The notes beneath the pieces are model-generated. The model saw only the letters and a program-made list of their open reading frames with translations, had not been told where the DNA came from and made no database searches. The translations under genes were made by a program, and so were the position numbers. Of a stretch of DNA of 64,000 bases, positions 20,491 to 31,688 are shown piece after piece; the first letter of the stretch is position 1; each line of letters opens with the position of its first letter. The stretch comes from Mercurialis annua. Taxonomy: Eukaryota; Streptophyta; Magnoliopsida; Malpighiales; Euphorbiaceae. The stretch spans positions 37,908,628 to 37,972,627 of the forward strand of contig NC_065576.1 of assembly GCF_937616625.2 (NCBI RefSeq), given 5' to 3'.

Positions 20491-20796
20491 GGGTTAATGT
20501 CAAAAAAAATCACGAACTTTACACGTTTTCTCATTTTAATCACGCAGTTTAAATTTTCTCATTTTCATACACGAACTATCACTTTTTCAAATTCATGCAT
20601 GGAGCTGAGGTGGCACTCATTTATTGGTGTAAAATGATCTCCACCTTAGCGAATAGTACCAAAGGAGTCGTGACACCTCAGCACCGTGTATGAATTTGAG
20701 AAAAAATGATAGTTCGTGCATGAAAATAAGAAAATTTAAACTATATAATTAAATGAAAAAACGTGTAAATTTTGTGAATTTTTATGACATTAATCC
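20491..20796. mobile_element. Mutator-like foldback MITE
   Basis: Long terminal inverted repeats of over 100 bp: GGGTTAATGTCAAAAAAAAT at the left pairs with TTTTTATGACATTAATCC at the right. The core contains GAGCTGAGGTGGCA/GTGACACCTCAGC. Flanks TATTGGAAA (20482-20490) and TATCGGAAA (20797-20805) form a 9-bp target duplication with one mismatch, the size typical of Mutator-like elements. Confidence 0.85.
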
Positions 20797-20805
20797 TATC
20801 GGAAA

Positions 20806-21164
20806 AGTAGTGGTGAGAGAGGGTAATAATAATGGCCAGCAAATCCTCTGACAGGGCATTCAAACCCTAGACACAGCACACTGCAACCTCATGAGCAAGT
20901 TGTCATCTTTATATTGCTCCAACGACCACACCCCCTCCCTCTCCTTTTAAGTTTGCATGTGCATCGACATGTATTGTGGGACAGGGTCAATTTATGTTAT
21001 TATTTGGTGCAATTAGGGTTTGTTAGGGAGCAAGAGAATTCCAGCTATTCACTAGTTATTCAACATTGATTCAAAAGACATTTACAATCTATTCGGAAAG
21101 AAAAAAAAATTCGGGACAAATTTGAAATTCTTTAAGGGTGTGTCTGGATAAAGATGGATTTGGA
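20806..21164. other. Intergenic sequence
   Basis: No open frame of note and no element ends. A short GC-richer stretch lies at 20835-20970. Confidence 0.4.
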
Positions 21165-21605
21165 CTGTAAATTTTTTCGACAATTTCTTTTTTTAAATTC
21201 TTTTAATTCACATACGTTTTTGGATTTTTTTTCTAAAAGATTAGGCTCCTCCTTTTCCGAGATACCTGTTGCCGCTGGCTGACTAATTTTTTTTTTTTCG
21301 GTTTTTTTTAATCTACATATTTTTTCCAAACTTTTTTCTGGAGGATTAGGCTCCTCCACTTCCGAGGTACCTGCATCCGCCATTCGATATAAACTTTTTT
21401 TCACAATTTTTTTTCGATTTTTTTTAATTCACATAAATTTTTTGACAATTGATTTTGAGTTTTTTTTTTTTGGATTAGGCTCCTCCTCTTCTGAGGTACC
21501 TGTTGTGGCCGTCCTTCATAATTTTTTCTGACAAAACTTTTTCCTAATTGTTTTTCTAGTGGACAAGGCTCCTTTTTCGAGGTACCTGTAGCCGCTAGGG
21601 GTTTG
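21165..21605. repeat. Degenerate tandem repeat, four units
   Basis: The core GATTAGGCTCCTCC(N)TTCCGAGGTACCTG(N)CCGC recurs at about 21240, 21345, 21475 and 21565, each preceded by long T-runs and TTTTTTNGACAA-type text. Spacing is 90 to 130 bp. Read on the minus strand, units translate to TSEVEEPNPPEKSLEKICRL-like text. The open frames found there are probably a by-product of the repeat. Confidence 0.7.
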
Positions 21606-22169
21606 CAGTATTCTGTTAACTAAAATAATCGACTGAACCAAAATATAATTTCGGTTCGGTTTCAATATAATTCGGTTTAGTTTCGGTAATGGAATTCTTT
21701 GACATTTCTGTTTCATTTAATTTGGTTTCGGTTCAGTGACCGAACCGACCAATGCACGCCCCTAGCAGCCATCGTCCGGCTGAATTATTTTTTGAATTTA
21801 AAATTGATTATTAGTTAAATATTATATATATTGAGAGTTCCAATTTTTTTTATTATCCAATAGATTTAAAATTCATGTATTTGAAATGTAAGATTTGAAA
21901 TGTAAGATTTGAAATCTCAATTTCAAATTCAAAACCATATATCCAAACACACTCTAACCGAATTCGATTTGAAACTATTCAAATTTAATCTCCAACAAAT
22001 TCAAATATCAAATAAAAAATTTATAGGCCTCACAAAATTAAACGAGACTAATTGAATATCTTATAATTATATTAATTTTTATACTTTTAAATTTTAATTT
22101 AAATCGTTTTAATTAGTTAAATTTCATATTTTATTTAAAAGAATTGAATGCATCGCATATGATAATTAT
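21606..22169. other. Intergenic; CGGTTCGGTTT-rich patch
   Basis: 21645-21750 is rich in TTCGGTTT/AACCGAACCG words. The rest is AT-rich and unassigned. Confidence 0.4.
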
Positions 22170-22500
22170 CTGGCAAAATGAATTTATTTATCAATAATTA
22201 TAGCTCGTTTTTTTCCAGATGTACCATAATTTTTTAAAAATTATCAATTTGTTGCATTATATTATAAATATTGTCAAATATATTCACACCTAATTTGTAG
22301 CTGACTCACGCGATGTTGTACTTTCCAAATAAGATAAATTTTAGATACGTAAACATAAAATATGTGTCATGTCAGTTCTAAACGAGTTGTGAGATTATTT
22401 GAATAATGGACTAAATTTTTAAAATTTCAAAATCATGACAAATTGAACGAACAAATTATGGTTATAAATACATAAATACGTTTGCCTAAATTTTGTAACT
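22170..22500. mobile_element. Possible MITE with inverted ends
   Basis: The left side (TGGCAAAATGAATTTATTTA…) and the reverse complement of the right side (TTAGGCAAACGTATTTATG…) are weakly similar, and the layout resembles 43488-43855: a region containing TTTTTAAAATTTCAAAATCATGAC near the right end and a TGTCATGTCAG-type centre. Boundaries are approximate. Confidence 0.35.
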
Positions 22501-24274
22501 GATATTTTTCTTATTTATTAAACTCGGAGTTTGAGTTCAAATATTTATATGCCATATGAGCACAAAACTCAAACTTGGTATACTACATATTAACCTTGAT
22601 TCATTTATACCTCTAAAATAAATTTTATTTTTATTAATTTTATTTCAAAAATTAATGTTATTATTTGTAACTTAATTAAAGATATTTAATTAAAATTAAT
22701 TATACTCCATTAAGTTAGTTATATTAAAAAAATTCCATGTGGAACGCATTGTATAATTATTATCTTTTATTTATATATTTCATTCGATTGTATTAATGTA
22801 GCTACAATTTACAATCACTTAGTAACTTGGGCATGTACAGGACCCAAATTTATTTTTAGAAAAAGTATTATATATCAAAATGTGAGTTTTTTTTTTGATA
22901 ATTAGAGAGGAGGGAGCGCTTGTGGGGGACAAAATTACATAAAATGTGAGTTTTATTACTGGAGAAAATCAAAATGTGGATTTTTAAACATAGGATTTAG
23001 AGTTTAGATAAACAAAATCTATGTTTTATTTTCTTAGAAAGAACACATAAATATGTTTTTAGTTATACTTTCCATGTAGACCCTTACTATTTTTAAATAG
23101 TTTAAAATGTTTTTAAAATTTTCCAAAAGGAGCATATAACTTTTAATCTTTTTTCTGTTTAATTTCTCAACATTTTTAATATTTATATGGTTTTTTTAAG
23201 TGTGGAAGTTTATTTTGCACTGTTTGAAAATATTGAGGGATCTAATGAAAAAAAAAAACTTAAGTTCTCTTTCCAAATAACTTGTAAGTTTTTTTTACCT
23301 TCTGCTTATTTTAAATAAACAATTTTGATAGCATGATCAACAATTTTATAATTTATGTTACTTATATATTTATAGCCAATAATAAAAATAAAATGATAAA
23401 ATGATAAAAATAAGTTTTCAATTATTTCAATATGACGGTTTTTAACTACAAATGTTATAGTTTCAGTTTTCCTTTCTCTAGTTTGGATTTCTATAGCAAA
23501 TCCGAGTATATTTTCTTTTTAAGATTTGTAGTTTCTTTTCTTGAAGCTCTAGTGTGCAATTTTGTTTTTGCCATTTTTTATGCGTAAGCTCTTAAATTTA
23601 GGGTTAGAACTTTCCCTCTCATAAAGGACTTACCTAGTTCCAATGAGGATTAAGTTAATTGTGGAATATTTAAATGTGCCGTTTTATAAATGAATTATGA
23701 GACTAGTACAAGACATTTCATGTATCTTGTAAAAAAATCATAAAAGAAATGGAGGAAAAGAAGACAAAATATTACTGCATTAAATAAGGCTAATGTGATA
23801 CTACATTTTATAAATTAAATAATTTTATTTAAAATAATTAACAAAATTAGTTGTTGTGCCTATTAATTAAAGATGAAAAGAGTAATCAACTATCTTGTGA
23901 ATTTTATGTAAATATTAAAATGAAAAACAGGATAAAAGTTGATGTTTAAGTTAAAATAGGTATTAAAAATAAAAAATAGTGTAAAATTATAAAAGCAACA
24001 AATTAGTTGATTAATTTGTGTAATTATGTTGCATAAAATATCAAGATGCAAGTATACAATGGATGTCTAAAAAACTAAAAAGATAAAGATAAATTACCTT
24101 ATCGCACAGTCATCCATTTCTTATGGTTCCCATTAAATTCTTTGTTGTTCTTCATCATGACTTTGGATCTGTATTAAATTCTATAGACAATATAAATCTA
24201 CCTCCATACATTACCATATGAATCCATTCAATGCAATTTAATATTACCACCTGTCTCTTACACCTAAATTCTGA
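22501..24274. other. Long AT-rich intergenic stretch
   Basis: I see no gene, no clear element ends and no structured repeat. It would contain the distal upstream region of the glycine-rich gene at 24379. Confidence 0.45.
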
Positions 24275-24282
24275 CTATAAAA
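24275..24282 (+). promoter_or_regulatory. Likely TATA box of the first glycine-rich gene
   Basis: CTATAAAA lies 104 bp upstream of the start codon, giving an expected 5' leader of about 70 bp. Confidence 0.55.
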
Positions 24283-24378
24283 TGTGACTCATATCATATC
24301 ATAAGGTATTGCAGAGAGAAGAATTAAACCATCAGAAAATTGTACGATCCATTGAGAAAAATTATATAATATCAAGTC

Positions 24379-24834
24379 ATGATGTCAAGGATCAGTTGCA
24401 TTCTTCTGGTTCTTGTTGTTATTTCTGTTGGGCATGCTTCAGCTGCAAGAAATGTTCCCAAAGAAAGCACTAAAACTGCAGTAGGGCTCGATGACCAAAA
24501 GAATTTCGTGGCGTACGGCGGAGTAGGTGGCTTTGCTGGTGTTGGTGCCGGTGGTGGTGCTGGCGGTGGTGTTGGAGCTGGTGGCGGAGTACTGCCTGTT
24601 GGTGGCATTGGTGGGCTTGGTGGAGACAGTGGTCTTGGTGGACTTGGTGGAGGTATTGGTGGACTTGGTGGTGGTGGTGGTAGTGGTCTTGGTGGCGGAA
24701 TTGGTGGACTTGGTGGTCTTGGTGGCGGTGGTGGCAGTGGTCTTGGTGGCGGAATTGGCGGACTTGGTGGAGGTATTGGAGGACTTGGTGGTGGTTCGGG
24801 AGACTGCGGTGATGGTTCTCTCCTCCATCCTTGA
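24379..24834 (+). CDS. Secreted glycine-rich protein (cell-wall type), copy 1
   Basis: 151 codons in one exon. Residues 1-22 (MMSRISCILLVLVVISVGHASA) are a signal peptide, followed by ARNVPKES. A short conserved head then contains DDQKNFVAYGGVGGFAGVGA. From about residue 60 nearly everything is GGLGG/GGIGG/GGGGSGLGG repeats, ending DCGDGSLLHP. This is the layout of plant glycine-rich structural proteins exported to the wall. Its closest relative in the window is the gene at 41201, with which it shares ARNVP and the DQKNF…YGGVGGFAG box. Two ATGs stand in tandem (24379 and 24382); either could be used. The antisense frames over it are shadows of the repeat. Exact function is unknown. Confidence 0.88.
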   Translation: MMSRISCILLVLVVISVGHASAARNVPKESTKTAVGLDDQKNFVAYGGVGGFAGVGAGGGAGGGVGAGGGVLPVGGIGGLGGDSGLGGLGGGIGGLGGGGGSGLGGGIGGLGGLGGGGGSGLGGGIGGLGGGIGGLGGGSGDCGDGSLLHP

Positions 24835-25484
24835 AAATATGCAATGCATGAAAATGGGGTTTATTTGATGTTAGTTACTACTAATATTACTGCTTTTTAT
24901 TATGTATTATTAATTATATGTTATTGCAATTACATAGTATATGTTGGTTGTTTCAGGTTTTGTTTCTCACTTTTGTGAGTCATTAATTGTTTTATTATTT
25001 TGTGTTGGATTTTTGTTGGGAATTTGTAATGGTCTTCATTTCAATCTCATCAAATATTTATTTTACTTTTGCCATTTTATCTTATTTCAAATCGAAATTA
25101 TTAAAAGTAATTAACATATATGTACGCTACAACAAATTATTAGATTATAAAGAAGAGTAGGGAAAGATAATAATCACATTCTTTGAAACAATAAAAAACA
25201 TGCTTCTCCATATATACACATTGGAAGAAGAAGGAAAAATCTAATTACCAATTGTAATGAGAATTACAGGCCATGGAATAGTAAGACTTCCTATAATAAG
25301 TTTAGGGTTTTTTAAATAAGCACCCATTTAACCTCCTTGTTTCCATATTTACTCTCATAAAGGTTTCTTTTCACTTATACGCTTTTTAAGAAATCTACTT
25401 AGCACATATACATATAGTACCTAATAATTTCTCATATATATACTACCTAAGCATTTCTCCTTAGCACATATACATAAACATAAT
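24835..25484. other. 3' flank of the glycine-rich gene
   Basis: T-rich sequence with no further frame. The polyadenylation region is probably within 24890-25060. Confidence 0.4.
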
Positions 25485-25493
25485 CAAAACTCC

Positions 25494-25882
25494 AGATATT
25501 AAACACCAAATCACTGAACTTATCTCTTATTACAGAAAGGGTAGTAAACTTTATTTTATTACAAAAAGGTCACCGAGTTATACTTTTTAATACAACGGGA
25601 GGTCACTACGGCGAATTCGGTCAAATTTTGTTGCAAAAATATCACTAAACTTATCGTGAATTACAAAAAGGTCACTGAGTTATATTCCTATTTGTAATTC
25701 CGGCCTGCCATATAAGCAAAAACGGTGCATTTTAGTGTCAAAACGATGTATTTTATATGAGTGACATCTCGTTGTAGCAAAATCTATAGTTTAGTGATTT
25801 TTTTGTAACAAAATGAAGTTTAGTACTCTTTTTGTAATAACAAATAAGTTCAGTGACTTATAATTAGAGTGTTTAATATCCT
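25494..25882. mobile_element. Mutator-like MITE with long inverted repeats
   Basis: The ends pair over about 80 bp: GATATTAAACAC with CACTGAACTTATCTCTTATTAC at the left, and GTAATAACAAATAAGTTCAGTG with GTGTTTAATATC at the right. Flanks CAAAACTCC (25485-25493) and CCAAACTCC (25883-25891) give a 9-bp target duplication with one mismatch. No coding capacity. Confidence 0.85.
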
Positions 25883-26138
25883 CCAAACTCCTTACTTTTT
25901 TTTATCACCCTTTTTGTTTCTTCTGCTTCAATCTTATTTCTTTATTTCACTATATCAAGTCTACTATTAAAATTTTGTTTTTCATCTCAATTTTTATGAA
26001 TCAAATTTATAATGATAAGATTAGAAAAAATGTGTCGGATTTAAGAAATGCATTCGACTGACACATGGTGCTCATCAACTTACCTCTAAATGTTAGCATC
26101 ACGTTAGAAGGAAAAAAAAGGAACTCCTCTATTTTATC

Positions 26139-27080
26139 CAATGTTTTTAAAACCGGACCGGAAAACGAACCGGCTTCATTGGGGGTTCACGGTTCGACCG
26201 GTTCAACCAGATTGGATCGGATTGAATCGAATTTTTTAATTTTAATAAATATAAATAATTTAAATTAAAAATACTTAATTTTATAAATAAAAAAATGATA
26301 AATATTTATATAAAATTATTTTCAAAATTTTATTATGCAAAATATAATTATAAATGATCAATGTTTAAAAATATATAGAATAAATACTTTTTATGAGAAA
26401 AAAGAATAAATTTTTTCATTGTTAAATAAATTAAAATTATATAATTAAAAGTTATAAATAAAAAATACAATGGTATATTTAATTAAAATTAATTATTCAA
26501 TTTGTGAAGTGTAATTATTATTTATCAATATTTAAGTGTGTATAAAATAGTTAATTTTTTAAAAATAGAGTAATTATCAATTTTAATAGTCAAATTTAAT
26601 AAATAAAAATTTGATAATTTATTTCAATAAAAAAATATATGTTAAATTTTATAGTGTGAAATTTATTAAAAATAATAAATATTTTAAAAAGATATAGAAT
26701 AACTAATGTGTATAAGAAAAAAAAAAGTGTTGTGTATGAGAGAGAAAAAATATGTTGTGGATAAGAGAGAGAAAAAAATATTATGTAAGAGAGAGAAAAA
26801 GAAAGTGTTGTGTAAGAGAGAGAAAAATAAATGTATTGTGTTGTTAAAAAATTGACACATGTGTAGGGGACCACAAATTAAACAAAAAAGCAACTTTTCC
26901 ACTCACTTTTCAGAAAATCCGGTTCATCCGGTTTTGGTCAGAAACCGGATTTTTCCGGTTTAACCCGATTTCTGACCGATTTCTTAACTGCATGGTTTTT
27001 ATCCAATCGGACCGGACACCCGACCGGTTCCCGGTTAACCCGGTCCGACCGGCCGGTCCGGTCCGGTTTTAACAACATTG
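26139..27080. mobile_element. hAT-like non-autonomous element
   Basis: The ends are CAATGTTTTTAAAACCGGAC and the reverse complement of GTCCGGTTTTAACAACATTG. Perfect 8-bp flanks ATTTTATC lie at 26131-26138 and 27081-27088, the hAT target size. Both ends are rich in CCGGTT/AACCGG words. The 942-bp interior is AT-rich with a GAGAGAAAAA-rich patch (26705-26830) and has no transposase. Confidence 0.88.
26705..26832. repeat. GAGAGAAAAA-type minisatellite
   Basis: Four units of roughly 30 bp of the form TGTTGTGTAAGAGAGAGAAAAA. They cause small Leu/Phe/Ser-rich antisense frames. Confidence 0.8.
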
Positions 27081-27108
27081 ATTTTATCAACAACCAAAGT
27101 AACCTAAA

Positions 27109-29023
27109 GGGATGTTTAAGTATATACCTTAAAAAGTGAAAATAATTATTTTTTTATCTCAAAGTAAAAAAGTTTTAAAAAATACTCCATAATTTTTTCA
27201 GATTTATATTTTTACTCTCAGTTTTAAAATAATTATGATTTTACTCTGTTATCATCTAGTTATCATTTTGGTTATCAAGAATCTCTCTGTAATTATTTTT
27301 TTACTTACATTATTATCCAATTATCATAACCTTATCAGAGTTCATTATCATCTAGTTATCATACTGCAGTATTATGATAATAACATGATAATATAATGAT
27401 AATGACATGATAATCACACACTAATTTATCATACATTATCATCAGTGACGAAGCCAACCTTAAAATTAAGGTAGGGCACAAATTTAATTTAAAAAAAATC
27501 AAACATCATATCATGATAATACAACAAAAAGTATGATTATTAATTTTTCAAATGTAAAATGAATGGAAAATAAAAAACGCATTATATAAAATTTATATTT
27601 AAAAGTTTAATTACCTTCAAACTATGGTCCGATTAATCGATACCAATTTTTTCAGATGGGCATACGAGAATTTAGAAAAAATATAATAAAAAATTTAGTT
27701 AAATTGTTGAGTTGCTAATGAACATTACATGTATTTATAGATATTAAATTTATTTTAATTAAAAAAATTCAAATTACTGAGTTGTTAATGCATATTATGT
27801 ACATTTATAAAAATTAAATTCGCCGTATTTAAAAAGAATTAGAAGAATTAAGAGCATGTTTTTGTATTAAAAAAATGCTGAAATTTTAAAATTAAGTTTT
27901 AAACTTGGATGACTGCAACGTAAGAAAAAATTTTAAGATAATTTATACGATAATAAGAATTTGCTATTATTACACATTTTCTAACGTTATTAGAATTTTA
28001 AGCTAATTCAAATTCCAACACAAGCTTTGCTAGTACTATAAAATAGTGTTTACGAAGTTCAATGAATTGTTTTAGTAACAGATTAACCCAAATAATGAAT
28101 TACATTGCATATTGTTGATTACTTCTATATTTTACAAAGTTAATTAGAAATCATAGAAAGGTAATGAACTTAGGTAATATATTTATTTAAGTGAGGTAGG
28201 GCTCAGGCCCTGCCTGTCCCTACCTTACCTCTGTCTCTGATTATCATGAATATTATCATATTGTTATCATATAGGTAATATAAATATTATCATCTCGGTA
28301 TCATATGATAATATTATGATAACGATATGATAATCAAATTGTATTTTCTATAGAAAAATCTTTTTTTCCTGCATTGATATGATAACGACATGATAATGTA
28401 GTGATAATAACATGATAATCAGAGGCTTTTTTTAATAAAAAAATTAATTTTCTCTGCAGTGTTATGATACTTACATGATAATGCAGTGATGATACTCATA
28501 TGATAATCAGAAGCTGTTTTTTTTTTTGCAGAAAATCGATTTTTGTGTATAAAATCGTTTTAAATGCAGATTTTTTGATCTAAAACTGAAAAAATTCAAG
28601 AATAATTTATTTAGATCTAAAAATTAAAACAAATCGTATTAATCACCACGAGTTGAGGAAAAATCGTTAAAATTATATATGAAAAACGGCGGAGCGATGA
28701 AGAACTGCGACGAAGCGATGAAGGAACCGCGGCGGAGCGATAAAGGAACGGCGAAAAAGAAAAAAAAATGAAGAAGAAGAAGAAGAAGAAGAGAGGGGAG
28801 AGAAAAGGAGAGAAAAATATAAAAAATATGACAGTTGTCATATGATAAGAGTAAAAACAATATACTTAGAGTAAAAAATTAATAAATAGTAGGCATAATT
28901 ATAATATAAACTTTATAGTATAAAAATAAAAACATTAAAATGATGAGGTATTTTTCTATCGTTTCCTTATTGAGGTAGAAAATCATATTTTTTTAAAAAT
29001 GAAGTATTTATCCTAATTTTCTC
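27109..29023. mobile_element. Non-autonomous Mutator-like element
   Basis: A perfect 9-bp flank TAACCTAAA occurs at 27100-27108 and 29024-29032. The ends pair as a long, diverged inverted repeat (TAAGTATATACCTTAAAAAG … against AAATACTTCATTTTTAAAAA, and TTTTTATCTCAA against TTTCTACCTCAA). The interior is filled with ATGATAAT/ATTATCAT words, carries a nested hAT element at 27443-28239, and a GA-rich patch at 28680-28815. No transposase is visible. It inserted only 11 bp beyond the preceding hAT target site. Confidence 0.82.
27443..28239. mobile_element. hAT-like element nested in the Mutator-like element
   Basis: The left end is CAGTGACGAAGCCAACC and the right end CCTTACCTCTGTCTCTG, imperfect inverted repeats of the plant hAT form. 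Perfect 8-bp flanks ATTATCAT lie at 27435-27442 and 28240-28247. The interior of about 800 bp is AT-rich and has no long frame. It inserted in one of the host element's own ATTATCAT words. Confidence 0.85.
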
Positions 29024-29032
29024 TAACCTAAA

Positions 29033-29576
29033 ACCCATTAAAATGACCAGGCCTTCGTGATTAATATGGAATTATGTTATAAGAAGAGATATTGTGAAAG
29101 AAAATTAGAAGTTTAAAGAAATAGTATTGGGGCTTCAAGCATTATAAAATTGAATGATTTCATCATTTAAAAAAGCTAATGCCTTAAAAGAATTCTGACC
29201 TTTTAGACCCTTTTCAATCCTACCCTGACGTTGAAAACTGGTCAGATTTATCCTATTCCGCATTTTATCGTTTCAATTGTATCCTGAAATATTAAATTAA
29301 CGTCTCATTTGAAAAAAAAATTCAAAAATATTTTCCATACATAGCATATATTAATTGTATGTATTTAAAATTTATTTAGATTTAGTTAAATTAACTTAGA
29401 ATTTAAATTAGTTTTAATTTGATTATAGTTTTTAATTGGTTTTTAATTAGTTTTTAAAAATAAAAAACTTATTTGTACTATTTTAAATGGAAATGAATTT
29501 AATTTTATCTTTAAACTTAGTTAATTGAATGATTTCATCATTTAAATAAAATAATTGACAAAAATTGAAAACAGGG
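29033..29576. other. AT-rich intergenic
   Basis: The word TTGAATGATTTCATCATTTAAA occurs twice (about 29151 and 29527), which suggests a small duplicated or element-derived stretch. No gene is seen. Confidence 0.4.
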
Positions 29577-29725
29577 CAGCGACGGAGCTAGGATTTCAAC
29601 ATAGGAAGGGCCAAATTGTAATATGTTAATTTTAAAATATTAAAAAAATTGATGTTAATTTTAACAATCTTGAAAATTTGGAGGGGGTTGTGACACTTCT
29701 ATGCCTCCCCCTCCCTCCGTCATTG
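29577..29725. mobile_element. Small hAT-like MITE
   Basis: It begins CAGCGACGGAGCTAGG and ends CCCTCCCTCCGTCATTG, close to the hAT ends at 27443. The 8-bp flanks do not match, so the boundaries or the insertion type are uncertain. Confidence 0.5.
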
Positions 29726-30607
29726 GTTGGGGTACAATTTAAACGATAAAATACAAAATATGATAAAATTGACTAGTTTTTAACGTCAGTGTATAATTGA
29801 AAGTTCTTATGAGGTGCCTACTAGTGAGGGTATGAGTAGTGTAGCAGTAGCTGTTGGGTTGTATAGGTGTTTAAATTTCCCTATTCACGATGAGAAGTTA
29901 GGTTTTGCTGTTGTGACAGTAATGAGGAACGACGGACAGGAAGTAGGAATCCTGTTGGTTCAACTAGCTGATAGGCGTCCTTTTCCGAATGTTTGGAAAT
30001 CAAAAGCACCCCCCCCTTTCCCCGAGTTAAGTTTTTTATTTGACTAGGATAATATAAAAGAGTTTCCTCGTTAGACTTTCTGACAAGGCGATTGATTATT
30101 TCTACTGAAAATTCTTTATGTATGCTATGTGATGTGGTGGAAACGTAAGACCATATTTTTCTGTGATTTTGCTAAGGAATTTTGGTGTAATATTTTGTAG
30201 AAATTAGACGCTACTTGTATTTTTTCCTGCTCTTTTGTGGAGTTCATGACTTAATAGCATAATAAAATTACTAGAGGTCCCTAGACGCAATTATGGGACA
30301 TTCTTTGTTATCTTGTGGTATGTGGAATTTAAAAGTGCAGGAACAGTTAAGTCTTTCAAAATAACGCTCGGAATAAGAATATAGTTATTCTTAATTGTTT
30401 TTCAAAGACAATTTCTCTATTTTAAATTTGTAATATGAGGTTTCTTTACTCTGATTTGGATTTTATAGGAATCCATTTTGTATTTTAATCTCTAGATCAT
30501 GATTGTTTTCTTTTTGTGCCGTAACTTTTAGTGCGCCATCTAGTGTTTGCCATTTTCTCTACAAAAGCTCGGAATTTTGTTTTTTTGCCACAACTTGTTT
30601 ATATACA
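29726..30607. other. Intergenic with one unexplained frame
   Basis: A plus-strand frame at 29814-30047 opens only with a non-ATG codon; it contains MSSVAVAVGLYRCLNF and RNDGQEVGILLVQLADRRPF and looks more protein-like than its neighbours, but I recognise no family. The rest is AT-rich. Confidence 0.35.
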
Positions 30608-30905
30608 TATTATTCAGGCCTAATTACTTAAAAAAATCACAACTTGTAATATTTTTTCGTTTATACCTCACCTAGAAAAAAGTTCATTTGTACCCTTTTT
30701 TTGATTTTTCGTTTTTATCTTTACCCTAAAATTTAAATTTTTGAAAATTAAATTAACTAAAGGATGAAAACATTATAAATAATTAATAATATTAATGTTT
30801 AATTAGAATGTAAGCTAAATATAAAGGATCATTTTGTATATTTTTTCAAATAAAAAGAGGTCAAATTAGCTTCAAATAAAATACCATCAAATTTTTTAAA
30901 ATCGC
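30608..30905. repeat. Dispersed repeat, second copy at 19688-19830
   Basis: Shared words in order include TTGTACCCTTTTTTTGATTT, the TCTTTACCCTA / TCTATCCCTA pair, AACTAA, the GTTTAATTAGAATGTAAGCT stretch and, in the other copy, its complement AGCTTATATTCTAACTAAAC. Likely an old MITE. Confidence 0.5.
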
Positions 30906-31455
30906 ACTTTTCTGGTATTGATCATAAAGGGGTGAGATCCATCATGCTTTTGGTGGACATTTTAGTATAAAAAACAAAAATGTAATATTAGTCAAACATG
31001 GCCAACCACGTAATGAGTTAGCAATAAATAAAAGGTCATGGCTTGCCTTGTACATCAGTAAGCAAGTAATAAATAAGAAATCGTACAGTCAGTATATTCG
31101 CCAACCACTTCTTTTTATTTCAATGGCTGCCAAACATTTCTATGGTGCTGGAAATACCAGCTCAAGTGTAACATTAAAAATTTAAAAGGGCTTCGCTTAG
31201 ATTTTGATCACTGATTTTAATCGTGTTAATTTGATTAATGTAATTGCTTTGATATGTCAATCGATTTTTAAAAACTGAATCCGAATGGCTAATTGGATTT
31301 GTTTAGTTGAAAATTAGTGCATTATAATTCAATTTAAAATAAATAAAAACAAAGATTACAATTTGATATATTTTTTGTTGATTTGATAAGAATTTAAACA
31401 GGATAAACTACTAAAATTGCATTTTAATTAATATTTTTTTATTAATTATTTACAT
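30906..31455. other. Intergenic sequence
   Basis: No gene or element ends identified. Confidence 0.4.
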
Positions 31456-31460
31456 CGAAC

Positions 31461-31683
31461 GAGAGATTTTTAGGTAGACTCAGTCTACCACATCATCCGT
31501 GGACTAACCTATCACATTATGACACGTCATTAAAATAATGGCATTATCGTAATTATGTTTATTACTTATTTACACTTTTGAATAGAAATATTACGATATT
31601 GCCATTATTTTAATGACGTGTCATAATATGATAGGTTTAGTCCACGGATGACGTGGTATACTGAGTCTACTTAAAAGTTTCTC
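31461..31683. mobile_element. Hairpin MITE, family A, copy 1
   Basis: 223 bp, almost a single hairpin. Left GAGAGATTTTTAGGTAGACTC pairs with right GAGTCTACTTAAAAGTTTCTC, and the arms continue through CCACATCATCCGTGGACTAA and TTAGTCCACGGATGACGTGG, then ATGACACGTCATTAAAAT. Only a CGAAC repeat flanks it (31456-31460, 31684-31688). A second copy lies at 40519-40742. Confidence 0.85.
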
Positions 31684-31688
31684 CGAAC

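Noticed and set aside
24439..24868. Long antisense and alternate-frame open frames over the first glycine-rich gene
   Set aside because: GGN codon repeats leave all other frames open (Pro-, His/Gln-, Thr- or Val/Leu-rich). Only the plus frame with a signal peptide is gene-like.
26596..26902. Leu/Ser/Phe-rich minus-strand frames
   Set aside because: They are translations of the GAGAGAAAAA minisatellite in the hAT element.
28617..28860. Phe/Leu/Ser-rich minus-strand frames
   Set aside because: They derive from GA-rich low-complexity DNA within the Mutator-like element.
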